Positions 43,408-52,381 of a stretch of 64,000 nt of DNA are shown in pieces. A program made the position numbers and the translations under genes. How positions within the stretch are numbered: the stretch's first letter is position 1; each line of letters begins with the position of its first letter. The notes under the pieces are model-generated. The model had not been told where the DNA came from, searched no databases, and saw nothing but the letters and a program-made list of their open reading frames with translations. Source of the stretch: an uncultured Rhodopila sp. (GTDB lineage Bacteria; Pseudomonadota; Alphaproteobacteria; Acetobacterales; Acetobacteraceae); the NCBI GenBank assembly GCA_903932145.1, contig CAIZFE010000025.1, positions 1 through 64,000 on the forward strand, read 5' to 3'.

Positions 43408-44988
43408 CTACCCATGGCCAAGGAGAAGATCGGCGTAGATCCCCTCAATGGCCGACACCTCCTCATCGGTCAGAGCTTCAAATTCCCTCTCGCGAGCACG
43501 CTTCGAAAAGCGGCCCCCGTTCTGCCGAAGAAATCCAAGCATGAGATCGAATTTGTGGTCTGGCATCTCCAGCACGCTCTGCGCGCGCCTCTTGGCCAGA
43601 TCGTAGCGACCCAGATAATCGATCTCGCGCGGCAGAATGTTCCGGACTGTCTCCAACACGCTCGCGGCCAGGAACTCCGACTGAGCGGTACCATCGAAAA
43701 ACCGGAACAGATCGCTTGTATCGTTCAGAACGCGCACGTTGAGTTCCGGCGTCGTCTCCCATTGCGTTAGTCCAAGGCGTGGGCGCGAGGTGTGCTCAAG
43801 GGTCCTACGATAAGCCTCGATCCGCTCAAGAAACACTGCCGAGACGGGGAAGTTGATACCGGCCGGGTTGAAGCCGCGCCGCGACAGGACGTGATGAATC
43901 AGCCATCGGTGGACGCGCCCATTACCATCCTCAAATGGGTGGATAAAGACGAAGCCGAATGCCAGACACGCAGCCGCCACGATCGGGTCCAGTCCGCCGG
44001 CCTCGCTTCGCTCAGCGAAGTCAAGCAAACCGCGAATCAGCCCGGCGAGATCGTCCGGCCTGGCACTGATGTGGTCGGGCAACGGCGCATTTGTGTCCCG
44101 GTCGCGCCCGCCCACGAAGCCGCCTTGAACGCGCCAGCCGAGCCGAATGAAGCGCGTGTCCGGACCGATCACGAGGCGCTGGAGGCGAAGGAGTTCATCC
44201 TCACTGAGTTCGGTTTGGCCTGCCTGACCGAGCGCCTGACCCCAGCGTTGAATGCGATCCTGCGGTGGACGCTCGCCTTCGATGACATAGGACGCCTTGC
44301 TATCCTGCAACAACAGAAAAGCGGCGGCGCGCGCCAGCAAATCAGGTGCAGTGCGCCGGACGACCGCTCTGGCTTCCTCGGCCAGATCGCTGGCGAGCAT
44401 GGCGCCCAGTTCCGGCGACAGACGCACCAAAGGGCAAAAGGCCGGCGTTCCCGGCAGGTTATTTCGAACCCGCTGGCGGGACACTATTTGGCCGGTGATC
44501 GCAAACTGTCGTTCGGGGTCGATGATGTTTGCAGTGGAGGCCTTCGGCGCGGGCGGCAAGTCCAGTTGCTGGTTCGTCAGCCATTCATACAGGAACCAGG
44601 CGCGGCGAGCATGTTGTCCCGTAGGCTGATGCCGGACCCACTCGGTGATCGCTCGTCCACCCTCGGGCCGACGGAACAGTGCGGCGAGAAGCCCCAGATC
44701 CACCGCCTCGTGACGGAGTGCGAACGCGAGATGTGCCACCAGCGTCTCCGCCGGTTGATACCGAGGCGTCATGATCGTCCAACGGCCGGCGGTTCGCAGC
44801 GTGTGACGCTCGCTGGTCGCGAACAGCACATCCGGGGCGGGAACTTCCAATTCATACGCCGCGGCCAGGGCGGCATACCCAAGCGGGCGAGCACCGTACG
44901 GCAGGTGCTGTTCCATGACGGACGTGATATGCACAGGGATGTGGAACGGCTCCCCTGATGCTTTAGGAGTTTCCGGAATTTCGTTCAC
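43408..44988 (-). CDS. Fic-domain protein (AMPylator-type), class II-like
   Basis: 526 residues. The Fic core motif is complete: HPFEDGNGRVHR (HxFx[D/E]GNGRxxR) at about residue 354, with AFGFVFIHPF before it, so nucleotidyl transfer (AMPylation) is possible. About 140 residues earlier, SYVIEGE fits the inhibitory [ST]xxxE[GN] motif placed N-terminal to the Fic domain, as in class II proteins, which would hold the enzyme inactive until released. The C-terminal ~120 residues are winged-helix-like. GTG 44988 is the longest start and has no clear ribosome site, so it could be shorter. No adjacent antitoxin gene is seen, consistent with built-in inhibition. Confidence 0.86.
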   Translation of the reverse strand: MNEIPETPKASGEPFHIPVHITSVMEQHLPYGARPLGYAALAAAYELEVPAPDVLFATSERHTLRTAGRWTIMTPRYQPAETLVAHLAFALRHEAVDLGLLAALFRRPEGGRAITEWVRHQPTGQHARRAWFLYEWLTNQQLDLPPAPKASTANIIDPERQFAITGQIVSRQRVRNNLPGTPAFCPLVRLSPELGAMLASDLAEEARAVVRRTAPDLLARAAAFLLLQDSKASYVIEGERPPQDRIQRWGQALGQAGQTELSEDELLRLQRLVIGPDTRFIRLGWRVQGGFVGGRDRDTNAPLPDHISARPDDLAGLIRGLLDFAERSEAGGLDPIVAAACLAFGFVFIHPFEDGNGRVHRWLIHHVLSRRGFNPAGINFPVSAVFLERIEAYRRTLEHTSRPRLGLTQWETTPELNVRVLNDTSDLFRFFDGTAQSEFLAASVLETVRNILPREIDYLGRYDLAKRRAQSVLEMPDHKFDLMLGFLRQNGGRFSKRAREREFEALTDEEVSAIEGIYADLLLGHG

Positions 44989-45225
44989 TGCGACTGAAAA
45001 TCTTTCACATTTGGACCACGAGTCGGGCTAACGATAACGCACTTGGCGCTGAAAATCTATTACTGTTACTGAATTTCGATTACTTTCGCCGCCCAAAACT
45101 GAAAATCATGCTCTCAGGGGATCCCGAACCTCCATCAGCCCGAATCCAATTGACAACCCGCCCCCCGGCCCCTACCCCCCCGCCTCCTTTACGCACCCTC
45201 CTTACGAACCGAGAAATTCGCAAAT
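44989..45225. other. Divergent intergenic region, Fic gene / truB
   Basis: 237 bases. 45150-45200 is a pyrimidine-rich C tract (CCCCCCGG, CCCCCCC). Promoters for both genes should lie here; I do not see a clear pair of hexamers. Confidence 0.4.
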
Positions 45226-46152
45226 ATGTCCCGCCGCAAGCCTCGTGGCCGCCCGCTCGATGGGTGGCTCATCATCGACAAGCCGGCCGGAATGACCAGC
45301 ACGGACGTCGTCAACCGCGTCAAACGCATCTTCGATGCGCAGAAAGCCGGCCACGGCGGCACGCTGGACCCGTTGGCCACCGGCCTGCTGCCCATCGCGT
45401 TCGGCGCCGCCACCAAAACCGTGCCCTACGTCATGGACGGCACCAAGCTGTACCACTTCACCCTGAAGTTCGGTGAGGCCAAGGACACCGACGACGCCGA
45501 CGGCGAAACCATAGAAACCAGCGACGTTCGCCCCGACGACGCCACGATCCAGGCCAACCTGCCGGCCTTTCGTGGCGCCATCATGCAGATCCCGCCGATT
45601 TTCTCCGCCATCAAGGTCGCGGGCGAACGTGCCTACGACATGGCGCGTGAAGGTCGCCCTCCCGTCCTCGAACCTCGCCCCGCCCGGATTGACAGCTTCG
45701 AGATGATCGAGCGCGTCGATGCCGACACGGCGATCTTTGAGGTCGCGTCCGGCAAGGGCGTCTATATGCGCAGCCTCGCCCGCGATTTAGCCCGCGCCTG
45801 TGGGTCGGTCGGTCACATCGCCGCCCTGCGCCGGTTGCGGGTCGGCCCGTTCCTGATGCACCACGCGATTGCACTGGACAAATTGCGCGAACCAGAGGAT
45901 GAAGCGCCCGCTTCCCCGGACCTTTTGCTTCCGGTCGCGACCGCGCTGGCCGACATCCCGGCGCTGGCCTTGACCGAACAAGAGGCCGCCGACCTGAGAC
46001 AAGGTCAGGCGATCAGCCTGATTGCGTTGATGGGTCGGATTCCCGCGAACGCCGATCCGAATGGTGGATTGGCCAGAGCGATGGCGGGGGGCCGCGTGAT
46101 CGGGCTGTGCCGTCTTGAAGACGGCATGCTGAAGCCCGAACGAGTTCTCTGA
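45226..46152 (+). CDS. truB: tRNA pseudouridine(55) synthase TruB
   Basis: 308 residues. [17 protein letters not shown] at the start and the catalytic segment [16 protein letters not shown] (Asp ~residue 48) identify Tru[19 protein letters not shown] and [12 protein letters not shown] are also conserved. It makes pseudouridine 55 in the tRNA T-loop and acts as a tRNA chaperone. ATG 45226; stop 43 nt before rpsO. truB-rpsO-pnp is the conserved order in many bacteria. Confidence 0.96.
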   Translation: MSRRKPRGRPLDGWLIIDKPAGMTSTDVVNRVKRIFDAQKAGHGGTLDPLATGLLPIAFGAATKTVPYVMDGTKLYHFTLKFGEAKDTDDADGETIETSDVRPDDATIQANLPAFRGAIMQIPPIFSAIKVAGERAYDMAREGRPPVLEPRPARIDSFEMIERVDADTAIFEVASGKGVYMRSLARDLARACGSVGHIAALRRLRVGPFLMHHAIALDKLREPEDEAPASPDLLLPVATALADIPALALTEQEAADLRQGQAISLIALMGRIPANADPNGGLARAMAGGRVIGLCRLEDGMLKPERVL

Positions 46153-46195
46153 ACTCAGGATCGCGTCCTTTTCCCTCATACACAGGAGCAATCCG

Positions 46196-46465
46196 ATGTC
46201 GCAGTCGCCCGAGGTCCGTACGGCCCTCATTAGTGAATACAAGACCAACGAAGCCGACACCGGCAGCCCCGAGGTTCAGGTCGCCCTGATCTCCGAGCGG
46301 ATCGGGACATTGACGGAACATCTAAAGATCCACGCGAAGGATTTCCACTCGCGCCGCGGTCTGCTGATGCTGGTGGGACGGCGTCGCCGCCTGCTGGACT
46401 ATCTGAAGCGCAAGGACTCGACCCGTTACCAGACGCTGATCGGCCGCCTCGGCCTGCGCCGGTAA
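46196..46465 (+). CDS. rpsO: 30S ribosomal protein S15
   Basis: 89 residues with the full S15 pattern: [50 protein letters not shown] and the [13 protein letters not shown] end. S15 binds the central domain of 16S rRNA early in 30S assembly. ATG 46196 follows ACAGGAGCA with a good ribosome site (AGGAG). Next gene is pnp after 450 bases. Confidence 0.98.
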   Translation: MSQSPEVRTALISEYKTNEADTGSPEVQVALISERIGTLTEHLKIHAKDFHSRRGLLMLVGRRRRLLDYLKRKDSTRYQTLIGRLGLRR

Positions 46466-46915
46466 TCGGCCTTCACGGCCCTTTTTCCAACCTTCGTGGC
46501 TCGGTTTGTCCGCGTCACCTGTTCCGGCAGTCCGCCGCGATGGGTGGTCCGGACGAGCCGGGCCATGACGGCGAAAAGAGCCGTGGAAACCCAGATCACA
46601 GATAAAGCTAGGCACAAGTCGGAAATATCCCTATTTCCCGCTCGCGACTCGTAAGCAAGACCACCTGAACGGGGGCAGGCCTTCCCCTGGCAACACTGCG
46701 ACACGCGGTGGACAGATAGATCGCCGCTCCGGCACGCCCCAAAGGCGCGGGACCAGTAGACGGCGTTTCCGGCCACATGGCCGCGGCTGCGACCCTTCCA
46801 ACGGCACGCAGCACGCGCTCCGTGTTACCCGAGACGCCGCCGCCCGCCCAAAACTCGGGACTCACGGAAACGCTGTCTGGTTGTCTGCCGATGCCGCGCA
46901 TCCGAAGGACGACGA
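46466..46915. other. rpsO-pnp spacer with REP-like copy and weak terminator
   Basis: 450 bases. GGCC-ttcac-GGCC followed by CTTTTT (46468-46487) is a weak terminator-like structure right after rpsO. An inverted REP-like copy of the TGGCCCGGC type lies at 46543-46570. The rest (46571-46915) probably holds the pnp promoter and leader; no gene is supported. In E. coli the pnp leader forms an RNase III cleaved hairpin; I cannot identify one here. Confidence 0.5.
46543..46570 (-). repeat. REP-like element, second family, copy 2
   Basis: The reverse complement starts CGTCATGGCCCGGCTCGTCC, matching the 28-nt segment at 225-252 with few changes. It lies in the rpsO-pnp spacer. Confidence 0.5.
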
Positions 46916-49147
46916 ATGTTCAATTATTTCCGCAAGGAACTCGAATGGGGCGGGCGCAAGCTGGTCCTCGAGACGGGCAAGATCGCCCGTCAGGCCGATG
47001 GCGCCGTCATGATCTCCTACGGTGAGACCATCATCCTCTGCACCGCTGTCGGCGTGAAGTCGGCGAAGCCCGGCCAGGATTTCTTCCCGCTGACGGTCAA
47101 CTACCAGGAAAAGGCGTTCGCCGCCGGCAAGATCCCCGGTGGCTTCTTCAAGCGTGAAGGCCGTCCGTCCGAAGCCGAGGTGCTGAAAAGCCGCCTGATC
47201 GACCGCCCGATCCGTCCGCTGTTCCCGGAAGGCTTCCGCAACGAAGTCCAGATCGTCGCGACGGTCCTGAGCTTCGACAACGAGAACGATCCGGACATCG
47301 TTGCTCTGGTTGGTTGCTCCGCCGCGCTCACCCTGTCGGGCATCCCGTTCTTCGGCCCGGTCGGCGCCGCCCGCGTTGGTTACGAGAATGGTGAATACAT
47401 TCTCAACCCGACCCAGGAGCAGATGAAGACCAGCGAACTCGAACTGGTTCTCGCCGGCACCGCCGAGGGCGTGCTGATGGTTGAATCCGAAGCCAAAGAG
47501 CTTTCGGAAGAGATCATGCTGGGCGCCGTGGCGTTCGGCCATGCCGCCTTCCAGCCGGTGATCAATGCGATCATCGAACTGGCCGAACACGCTGCCAAGG
47601 AGCCTTGGAAGCTGACTGAAAAGTCCGCCGACGAACTCGCCCTGGAAGCCCGCGTTGACGCGCTGGGCCGTGAGGGCATCGCCGCCGGCTACCAGGAAAA
47701 GGTCAAGCAGGTCCGTTACGAGAAGGTTGGCGCCGCCAAGAAGGCCGCCTCCGCCGCACTCGCAGCCGAGGGCCTGGACGTCGAAAAAGCCAAGGGCATG
47801 TTCAAGCACCTGGAAGCCGACATCGTCCGCAACACCATCCTCGACACCGGCATCCGCATCGACGGCCGCGACACCAAGACGGTGCGTCCGATCATCGGCG
47901 AGGTCGGCATCCTGCCGCGCGCGCATGGCTCCGCTTTGTTCACCCGCGGCGAGACGCAGGCTTTGTGCGTCGCGACCTTGGGCACCGGCCAGGACGAACA
48001 GGTGGTTGACGCTCTGCTGGGCGAATACCGCGAGAATTTCATGCTGCATTACAACTTCCCTCCGTATTCGGTCGGTGAAGCTGGCCGCATGGGTTCCCCG
48101 GGCCGCCGCGAAGTCGGTCACGGCAAGCTGGCGTGGCGCGCCATCCACCCGCTGCTGCCGGCCAAGGACAAGTTCCCGTACACCATGCGCGTGGTGTCCG
48201 AGATCACCGAGTCCAATGGTTCGTCCTCGATGGCAACCGTCTGCGGCACCTCGCTTGCGCTGATGGATGCCGGCGTGCCGTTGCTGCGTCCGGTGGCGGG
48301 TATCGCCATGGGCCTGATCAAGGAAGATCGCGGTTTCGCCGTGCTGTCCGACATCCTGGGCGACGAGGATCACCTCGGCGACATGGATTTCAAGGTGGCC
48401 GGCACCGAAGTGGGCATCACCAGCCTGCAGATGGACATCAAGATCACCTCGATCACGTTCGACATCATGAAGACCGCGCTGGAGCAGGCCAAGGACGGCC
48501 GTATCCACATCCTGGGTGAGATGGCGAAGGCGCTGACCGGTGCCCGTGGCGACGTCGCGACGACGGCTCCACGCATCACCATCATCAGCGTGCCGAAGGA
48601 GAAGATCCGCGAGATCATCGGCACCGGTGGCAAGGTGATCCGCGAGATCGTCGAGCAGACCAAGTGCAAGATCGATATCGACGACGACGGCACGATCAAG
48701 ATCGCCGCCACCGATACCGAACAGGCCCAGAAGGCGATCGACTGGATCAGGGGCATCGTGGCGGAGCCGGAGATCGGCGTGATCTACAACGGCAAGGTCG
48801 TGAAAACCGCTGATTTCGGCGCGTTCGTGAACTTCCTCGGTTCCAAGGACGGGCTGGTTCATATCAGCGAGCTGCAACAGGGCCGCGTCAACAAGACCAC
48901 CGATGTTGTCAACCAGGGCGACGCGGTGAAGGTCAAGGTCATCGGCTTTGACGACCGCGGCAAGGTGAAGTTGTCGATGCGCTGCGTCGACCAGGCGACC
49001 GGCGCCGATATCACCGAAACCGTCGGCGCCAAGCCGGCGCGCGGTGGTGAAGGCGGCGAGCGTAGCGGCGGCGAGCGGCCGGCCCGCCGTGAGCGGTTCG
49101 AGCGTGCGGCCGGCGAAGGCGAACAGCCCGGCGGCTTCCGCGACTAA
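46916..49147 (+). CDS. pnp: Polyribonucleotide nucleotidyltransferase
   Basis: 743 residues. Two RNase PH domains (about 1-215 and 310-540) separated by an alpha-helical linker; the second contains [20 protein letters not shown] and [14 protein letters not shown] (phosphate-binding). The KH domain ([15 protein letters not shown], ~563-577) and S1 domain ([19 protein letters not shown], ~625-645) follow, then a charged Gly/Arg-rich tail. It degrades RNA 3' to 5' with phosphate and is part of the degradosome. ATG 46916. Confidence 0.98.
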   Translation: MFNYFRKELEWGGRKLVLETGKIARQADGAVMISYGETIILCTAVGVKSAKPGQDFFPLTVNYQEKAFAAGKIPGGFFKREGRPSEAEVLKSRLIDRPIRPLFPEGFRNEVQIVATVLSFDNENDPDIVALVGCSAALTLSGIPFFGPVGAARVGYENGEYILNPTQEQMKTSELELVLAGTAEGVLMVESEAKELSEEIMLGAVAFGHAAFQPVINAIIELAEHAAKEPWKLTEKSADELALEARVDALGREGIAAGYQEKVKQVRYEKVGAAKKAASAALAAEGLDVEKAKGMFKHLEADIVRNTILDTGIRIDGRDTKTVRPIIGEVGILPRAHGSALFTRGETQALCVATLGTGQDEQVVDALLGEYRENFMLHYNFPPYSVGEAGRMGSPGRREVGHGKLAWRAIHPLLPAKDKFPYTMRVVSEITESNGSSSMATVCGTSLALMDAGVPLLRPVAGIAMGLIKEDRGFAVLSDILGDEDHLGDMDFKVAGTEVGITSLQMDIKITSITFDIMKTALEQAKDGRIHILGEMAKALTGARGDVATTAPRITIISVPKEKIREIIGTGGKVIREIVEQTKCKIDIDDDGTIKIAATDTEQAQKAIDWIRGIVAEPEIGVIYNGKVVKTADFGAFVNFLGSKDGLVHISELQQGRVNKTTDVVNQGDAVKVKVIGFDDRGKVKLSMRCVDQATGADITETVGAKPARGGEGGERSGGERPARRERFERAAGEGEQPGGFRD

Positions 49148-49179
49148 GACGGCATCGATTTGGCAAGAGTGCGTTTAAT

Positions 49180-49204
49180 GTCCGGGGTTACGGTCACCCC
49201 GGAC
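49180..49204 (+). terminator. Stem-loop after pnp, possible terminator
   Basis: A perfect 9-bp stem: GTCCGGGGT (49180-49188), loop TACGGTC, ACCCCGGAC (49196-49204). It lies about 33 nt after the pnp stop. There is no T-run, so it may be a Rho-assisted end or a 3' stabiliser of the pnp message. Confidence 0.5.
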
Positions 49205-49291
49205 GATCGCACTCCAAATTGATAGAAACACTTGCATCCTGCGGCGGGCGCTTTATCGGTTATCCGGTGAAACGCCCGCGATAGCGGCGCA

Positions 49292-50770
49292 ATGATCTCG
49301 GGCCCGACGGGTTCGGCAGGCTTTCCAGAGGATTGGCCTTTCAAGGGGCATTCGGCCATGCGAGCGATTAATGCGATACGGATGGGCGGGGTTGATGTCC
49401 TCCCGCTGGTAGAAGGCGGCAAGGGTGTCGCCATTTCGAACGGTCTCTCGGCCGGCCATTGGGCCCTGGCTGGCGGCGTCGGCACGTTCAGTGCGGTCAA
49501 CGCGGACAGTTTTGACTCCGAAGGTCGGGTCATTCCGCAAATCTATCACGGCCGCACGCGGCGTGAGCGGCATGAGGAACTGATCCGGTACGCCGTCGAT
49601 GGCGCACTGACCCAGGCCCGCCGGGCGTGGGACGTGACCGGCGGCAAGGGGCGCATCCACGCCAATATCCTGTGGGAAATGGGCGGCGCCGAACGCATCA
49701 TCACGGAAGTGCTGGAGCAGGCCAAGGGAATCATCAACGGCATCACCTGCGGCGCCGGCATGCCCTATCGTCTGTCCGACATCGCCGCTCGGTTTAACGT
49801 GCATTATTACCCGATTATCTCCTCCGCCCGCGCGTTCAGCGCGCTGTGGAAGCGGGCATATTCGAAGACCTCCGAGTTACTCGGTGGCGTGGTTTACGAA
49901 GATCCCTGGCTGGCCGGCGGCCATAACGGCCTGTCGAACAGCGAGGACCCGAACCGTCCGGAAGACCCGTATCCCCGCGTGATGGCGCTGCGCAAAGTCA
50001 TGCGCGATTTCGGTCTGCACGAGACCCCGATCATCATGGCCGGCGGCGTATGGTGCCTGGAGGAATGGGAGAACTGGATCGACAATCCCGAACTCGGGCC
50101 GATCGCGTTCCAGTTCGGCACACGGCCGTTGCTGACCCGGGAAAGCCCGATCGGCGACGCCTGGAAGCAGAAGCTGCTGACGTTGAAAGAGGGCGACGTG
50201 TTCCTCAATCGCTTCAGCCCGACCGGATTCTACTCCAGCGCGGTGAACAACGGCTTCATCGGCGAGTTGCGGGACCGCAGCGACCGGCAGGTTGCCTATA
50301 CAACCGAAGCCATCGGCGAGCATGTCGCGGAATACGGCGTCGGCCCGCGCAAGCGGATCGTCTTCCTGACGAACGCCGACCGTGACCGCGTCGTGCTGTG
50401 GGAACGCCAGGGCTTTGTCGAGGCGCTGCGCACCCCGGACTCCACGCTGATTTTCGTGACGCCGGACAAGGCGCGGGAAATTCTGCAGGATCAGACCGAC
50501 TGTATGGGCTGCCTGAGCACATGCCGCTTCTCCAACTGGTCGCAGTTGGAGCCGGAATACAACACCGGCAAGCGCGCCGATCCGCGCAGTTTCTGCATCC
50601 AGAAAACACTGCAGGATGTCGCGCATCAGAGCCATTCGTTCGAGGCGATGGACAACAATCTGATGTTCAGCGGCCATAATGCCTACCGCTTCGGAAAGGA
50701 CCCGTTCTATTCGAACGGCTTTATCCCGACGGTGAAAGAACTGATGGAGCGGCTACAGACCGGTCGATAG
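49292..50770 (+). CDS. Nitronate monooxygenase-like FMN protein
   Basis: 492 residues. TIM-barrel FMN fold of the nitronate monooxygenase/2-nitropropane dioxygenase group: DVLPLVEGGKGVAISNG, GGVGTFSAVNADS, PIIMAGGVWCLEEWENW, GPIAFQFGTRPLLT. It is longer than the usual ~330-380 because of a C-terminal extension with CMGCLSTCRFSNW and a late CIQ, which could hold metal or be structural. ATG 49292 keeps the WPFKGHSAMRAI lead typical of this long branch; ATG 49358 is the alternative. Likely oxidises nitronates or another small acid; not shown. It follows pnp on the same strand. Confidence 0.8.
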   Translation: MISGPTGSAGFPEDWPFKGHSAMRAINAIRMGGVDVLPLVEGGKGVAISNGLSAGHWALAGGVGTFSAVNADSFDSEGRVIPQIYHGRTRRERHEELIRYAVDGALTQARRAWDVTGGKGRIHANILWEMGGAERIITEVLEQAKGIINGITCGAGMPYRLSDIAARFNVHYYPIISSARAFSALWKRAYSKTSELLGGVVYEDPWLAGGHNGLSNSEDPNRPEDPYPRVMALRKVMRDFGLHETPIIMAGGVWCLEEWENWIDNPELGPIAFQFGTRPLLTRESPIGDAWKQKLLTLKEGDVFLNRFSPTGFYSSAVNNGFIGELRDRSDRQVAYTTEAIGEHVAEYGVGPRKRIVFLTNADRDRVVLWERQGFVEALRTPDSTLIFVTPDKAREILQDQTDCMGCLSTCRFSNWSQLEPEYNTGKRADPRSFCIQKTLQDVAHQSHSFEAMDNNLMFSGHNAYRFGKDPFYSNGFIPTVKELMERLQTGR

Positions 50771-50824
50771 ACTGTGTCTGCGCACCGTTCGCTTCGGCGG
50801 ACGGTGCCCTCGCCCCGTCTCCTG

Positions 50825-52198
50825 TTATCGCCGCCTTCCGAACAATCGCGACAGCACCCCCCTTCTGCGTCCGTGGTGCGTCAGAAATCCATCAATCCGG
50901 TCGGTGATCAGTCGTCCCTGCCCCATGCTGTCGTGCAAAGCCTCATGGGCCCGCGCCATGAGAGCGCTACGGTGACCGGTGTGATCGATCAGGCTCTCCA
51001 GATGGTGGCTCAGACCGAACAGCGACTGCTTGAAGCCCTGGATGCCCGGTAGCGGGCTGGCAGGTTGAATGTCGGGGGCGATCGGAGCCGCGGGCAGATC
51101 GTCGCGCGGGGTAGTCCGCCATTTCAACTCCGCCATCGGGTCGTTCGCCTGTTTTGCCCTCTTGCCGAGCGGTTTGACGCCTTGCCACTGTCCGGCAGCC
51201 ATCTTCAGCAGGCTGGTATGGTCATAGACGGCGTGCGCGACGCCCGGATCGAGTAGCGGCGACACGAAGATCGCCGGGACCCGGAAGCCCAGACGGTCAA
51301 ACGCATAGTGCTGCGTGTGCTCGTCTGGCGGAACGGTGGCGGGCGGAACGACATGGTCGAAAAACCCGCCATGCTCATCGTACAACACGATCAGCAAAGT
51401 CCGCGCGAACGACTCCGGATTGGCTTGCAAGGGATTATACACTGCGGCGATCAAGGCATCGCCTCGCATGACGTCGTGCGGGGGGTGCTGATCGTTCTGA
51501 TGCGGACCGAAGTAAGTGGGCTCGATAAAGCTATAGGCTGGCAACGTCCCGGCCTTTAGGTCGGCCTCCCAGTGCCTGAACGCCCGGTAATTGCCCAGAT
51601 GGCGCCACTGATGGGTCAGAACCAAAGACTGCGGGACGTCCCCGAAATAGATCCGCCACTCCACCCCGGCATCGGTGAGTTCGTCATACAGTGTGCGCTC
51701 GTTGTAGATATGCAGGTTCGGATTAAACAGACTGCCCGGTTCGGCGACGTGCCCCAGCGAGGTCCCGGTATGCGCGAACAGCCGGTTCATCCAGGTCGGT
51801 CCCGGCATTGAGGCAAACCAGCGGTCGAACACCACGCCCTGTTCAGCGAGGGCATGCAGCGCGGGCAGGAAGCCACGCGGATACCAGGCCATGATCTCCT
51901 GGCGTTCCTCCGGCGTGCTGTTCGGATGGGTGCGGACATAGTCGCTGACAAACCCCTGGTTGGTGCCACCATCGAGTTGCGCAATGGAATTGGCCAGGTA
52001 GTGCAACGGGTCGCGCAGGATCGTGCGGGTCCGGGTCTCGGTTTGGAAAACATCGCCGCCGTCGATTCGATCGGGGTTGGATAACGGGTGCGCCGGGTCC
52101 ACGCCGTCGATGTCGCGGCCGGCCGAACCCATCCAACCGAGCATGCGGTCAAAGCCGTTATTTTCCATCATCAGGACGACGATATGGTCGATGGACAT
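50825..52198 (-). CDS. Phosphoesterase family protein (phospholipase C/acid phosphatase type)
   Basis: 457 residues of the PF04185 phosphoesterase fold: IDHIVVLMMENNGFDRMLGW at the start (MMENxxFD metal motif), ASMPGPTWMNRLFAHTGTS, YNERTLYDELTDAGVEWRIY, YDEHGGFFDHVVPP (metal-binding, ~residue 285) and RVPAIFVSPLLDPG. Members hydrolyse phospholipids or phosphomonoesters. ATG 52198 is the first residue of the fold; there is no Tat or Sec signal before it, unlike most secreted phospholipases C, so the enzyme would be cytosolic. Divergent from the ribonucleotide reductase gene. Confidence 0.85.
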   Translation of the reverse strand: MSIDHIVVLMMENNGFDRMLGWMGSAGRDIDGVDPAHPLSNPDRIDGGDVFQTETRTRTILRDPLHYLANSIAQLDGGTNQGFVSDYVRTHPNSTPEERQEIMAWYPRGFLPALHALAEQGVVFDRWFASMPGPTWMNRLFAHTGTSLGHVAEPGSLFNPNLHIYNERTLYDELTDAGVEWRIYFGDVPQSLVLTHQWRHLGNYRAFRHWEADLKAGTLPAYSFIEPTYFGPHQNDQHPPHDVMRGDALIAAVYNPLQANPESFARTLLIVLYDEHGGFFDHVVPPATVPPDEHTQHYAFDRLGFRVPAIFVSPLLDPGVAHAVYDHTSLLKMAAGQWQGVKPLGKRAKQANDPMAELKWRTTPRDDLPAAPIAPDIQPASPLPGIQGFKQSLFGLSHHLESLIDHTGHRSALMARAHEALHDSMGQGRLITDRIDGFLTHHGRRRGVLSRLFGRRR

Positions 52199-52381
52199 GG
52201 CTCGCTCCGTGATAATCAGCCTGAACGCCCCAACCACCCGCCCGGGTTCGTCACGTGGCGGAAACACTGCCCGGGCAACCCTGATCTCACCAGCATGCAA
52301 GGCTGTGATCGCATATAATGTGGAAGATTTAGATAACACTCTCTATATGTGGTGAGCCCGATGGCGGGCGAGGGATGTTTG

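Noticed and set aside
43792-44958. 388-codon open frame opposite the Fic gene
   Set aside because: Fic is unmistakable on the other strand, and this frame has no motif.
46862-48877. 671-codon open frame antisense to pnp
   Set aside because: It mirrors pnp codons; high GC third positions keep the opposite frame open. The translation has no recognisable domain.
52305-52355. NrdR-box-like sequences upstream of the ribonucleotide reductase
   Set aside because: Two ATGTGG-containing AT-rich patches 29 nt apart resemble NrdR boxes only in part; several core positions mismatch, so I do not call them.
52199-52381. Cobalamin riboswitch before the B12-dependent reductase
   Set aside because: No B12-box or multi-helix pattern is visible in the 180-nt spacer.
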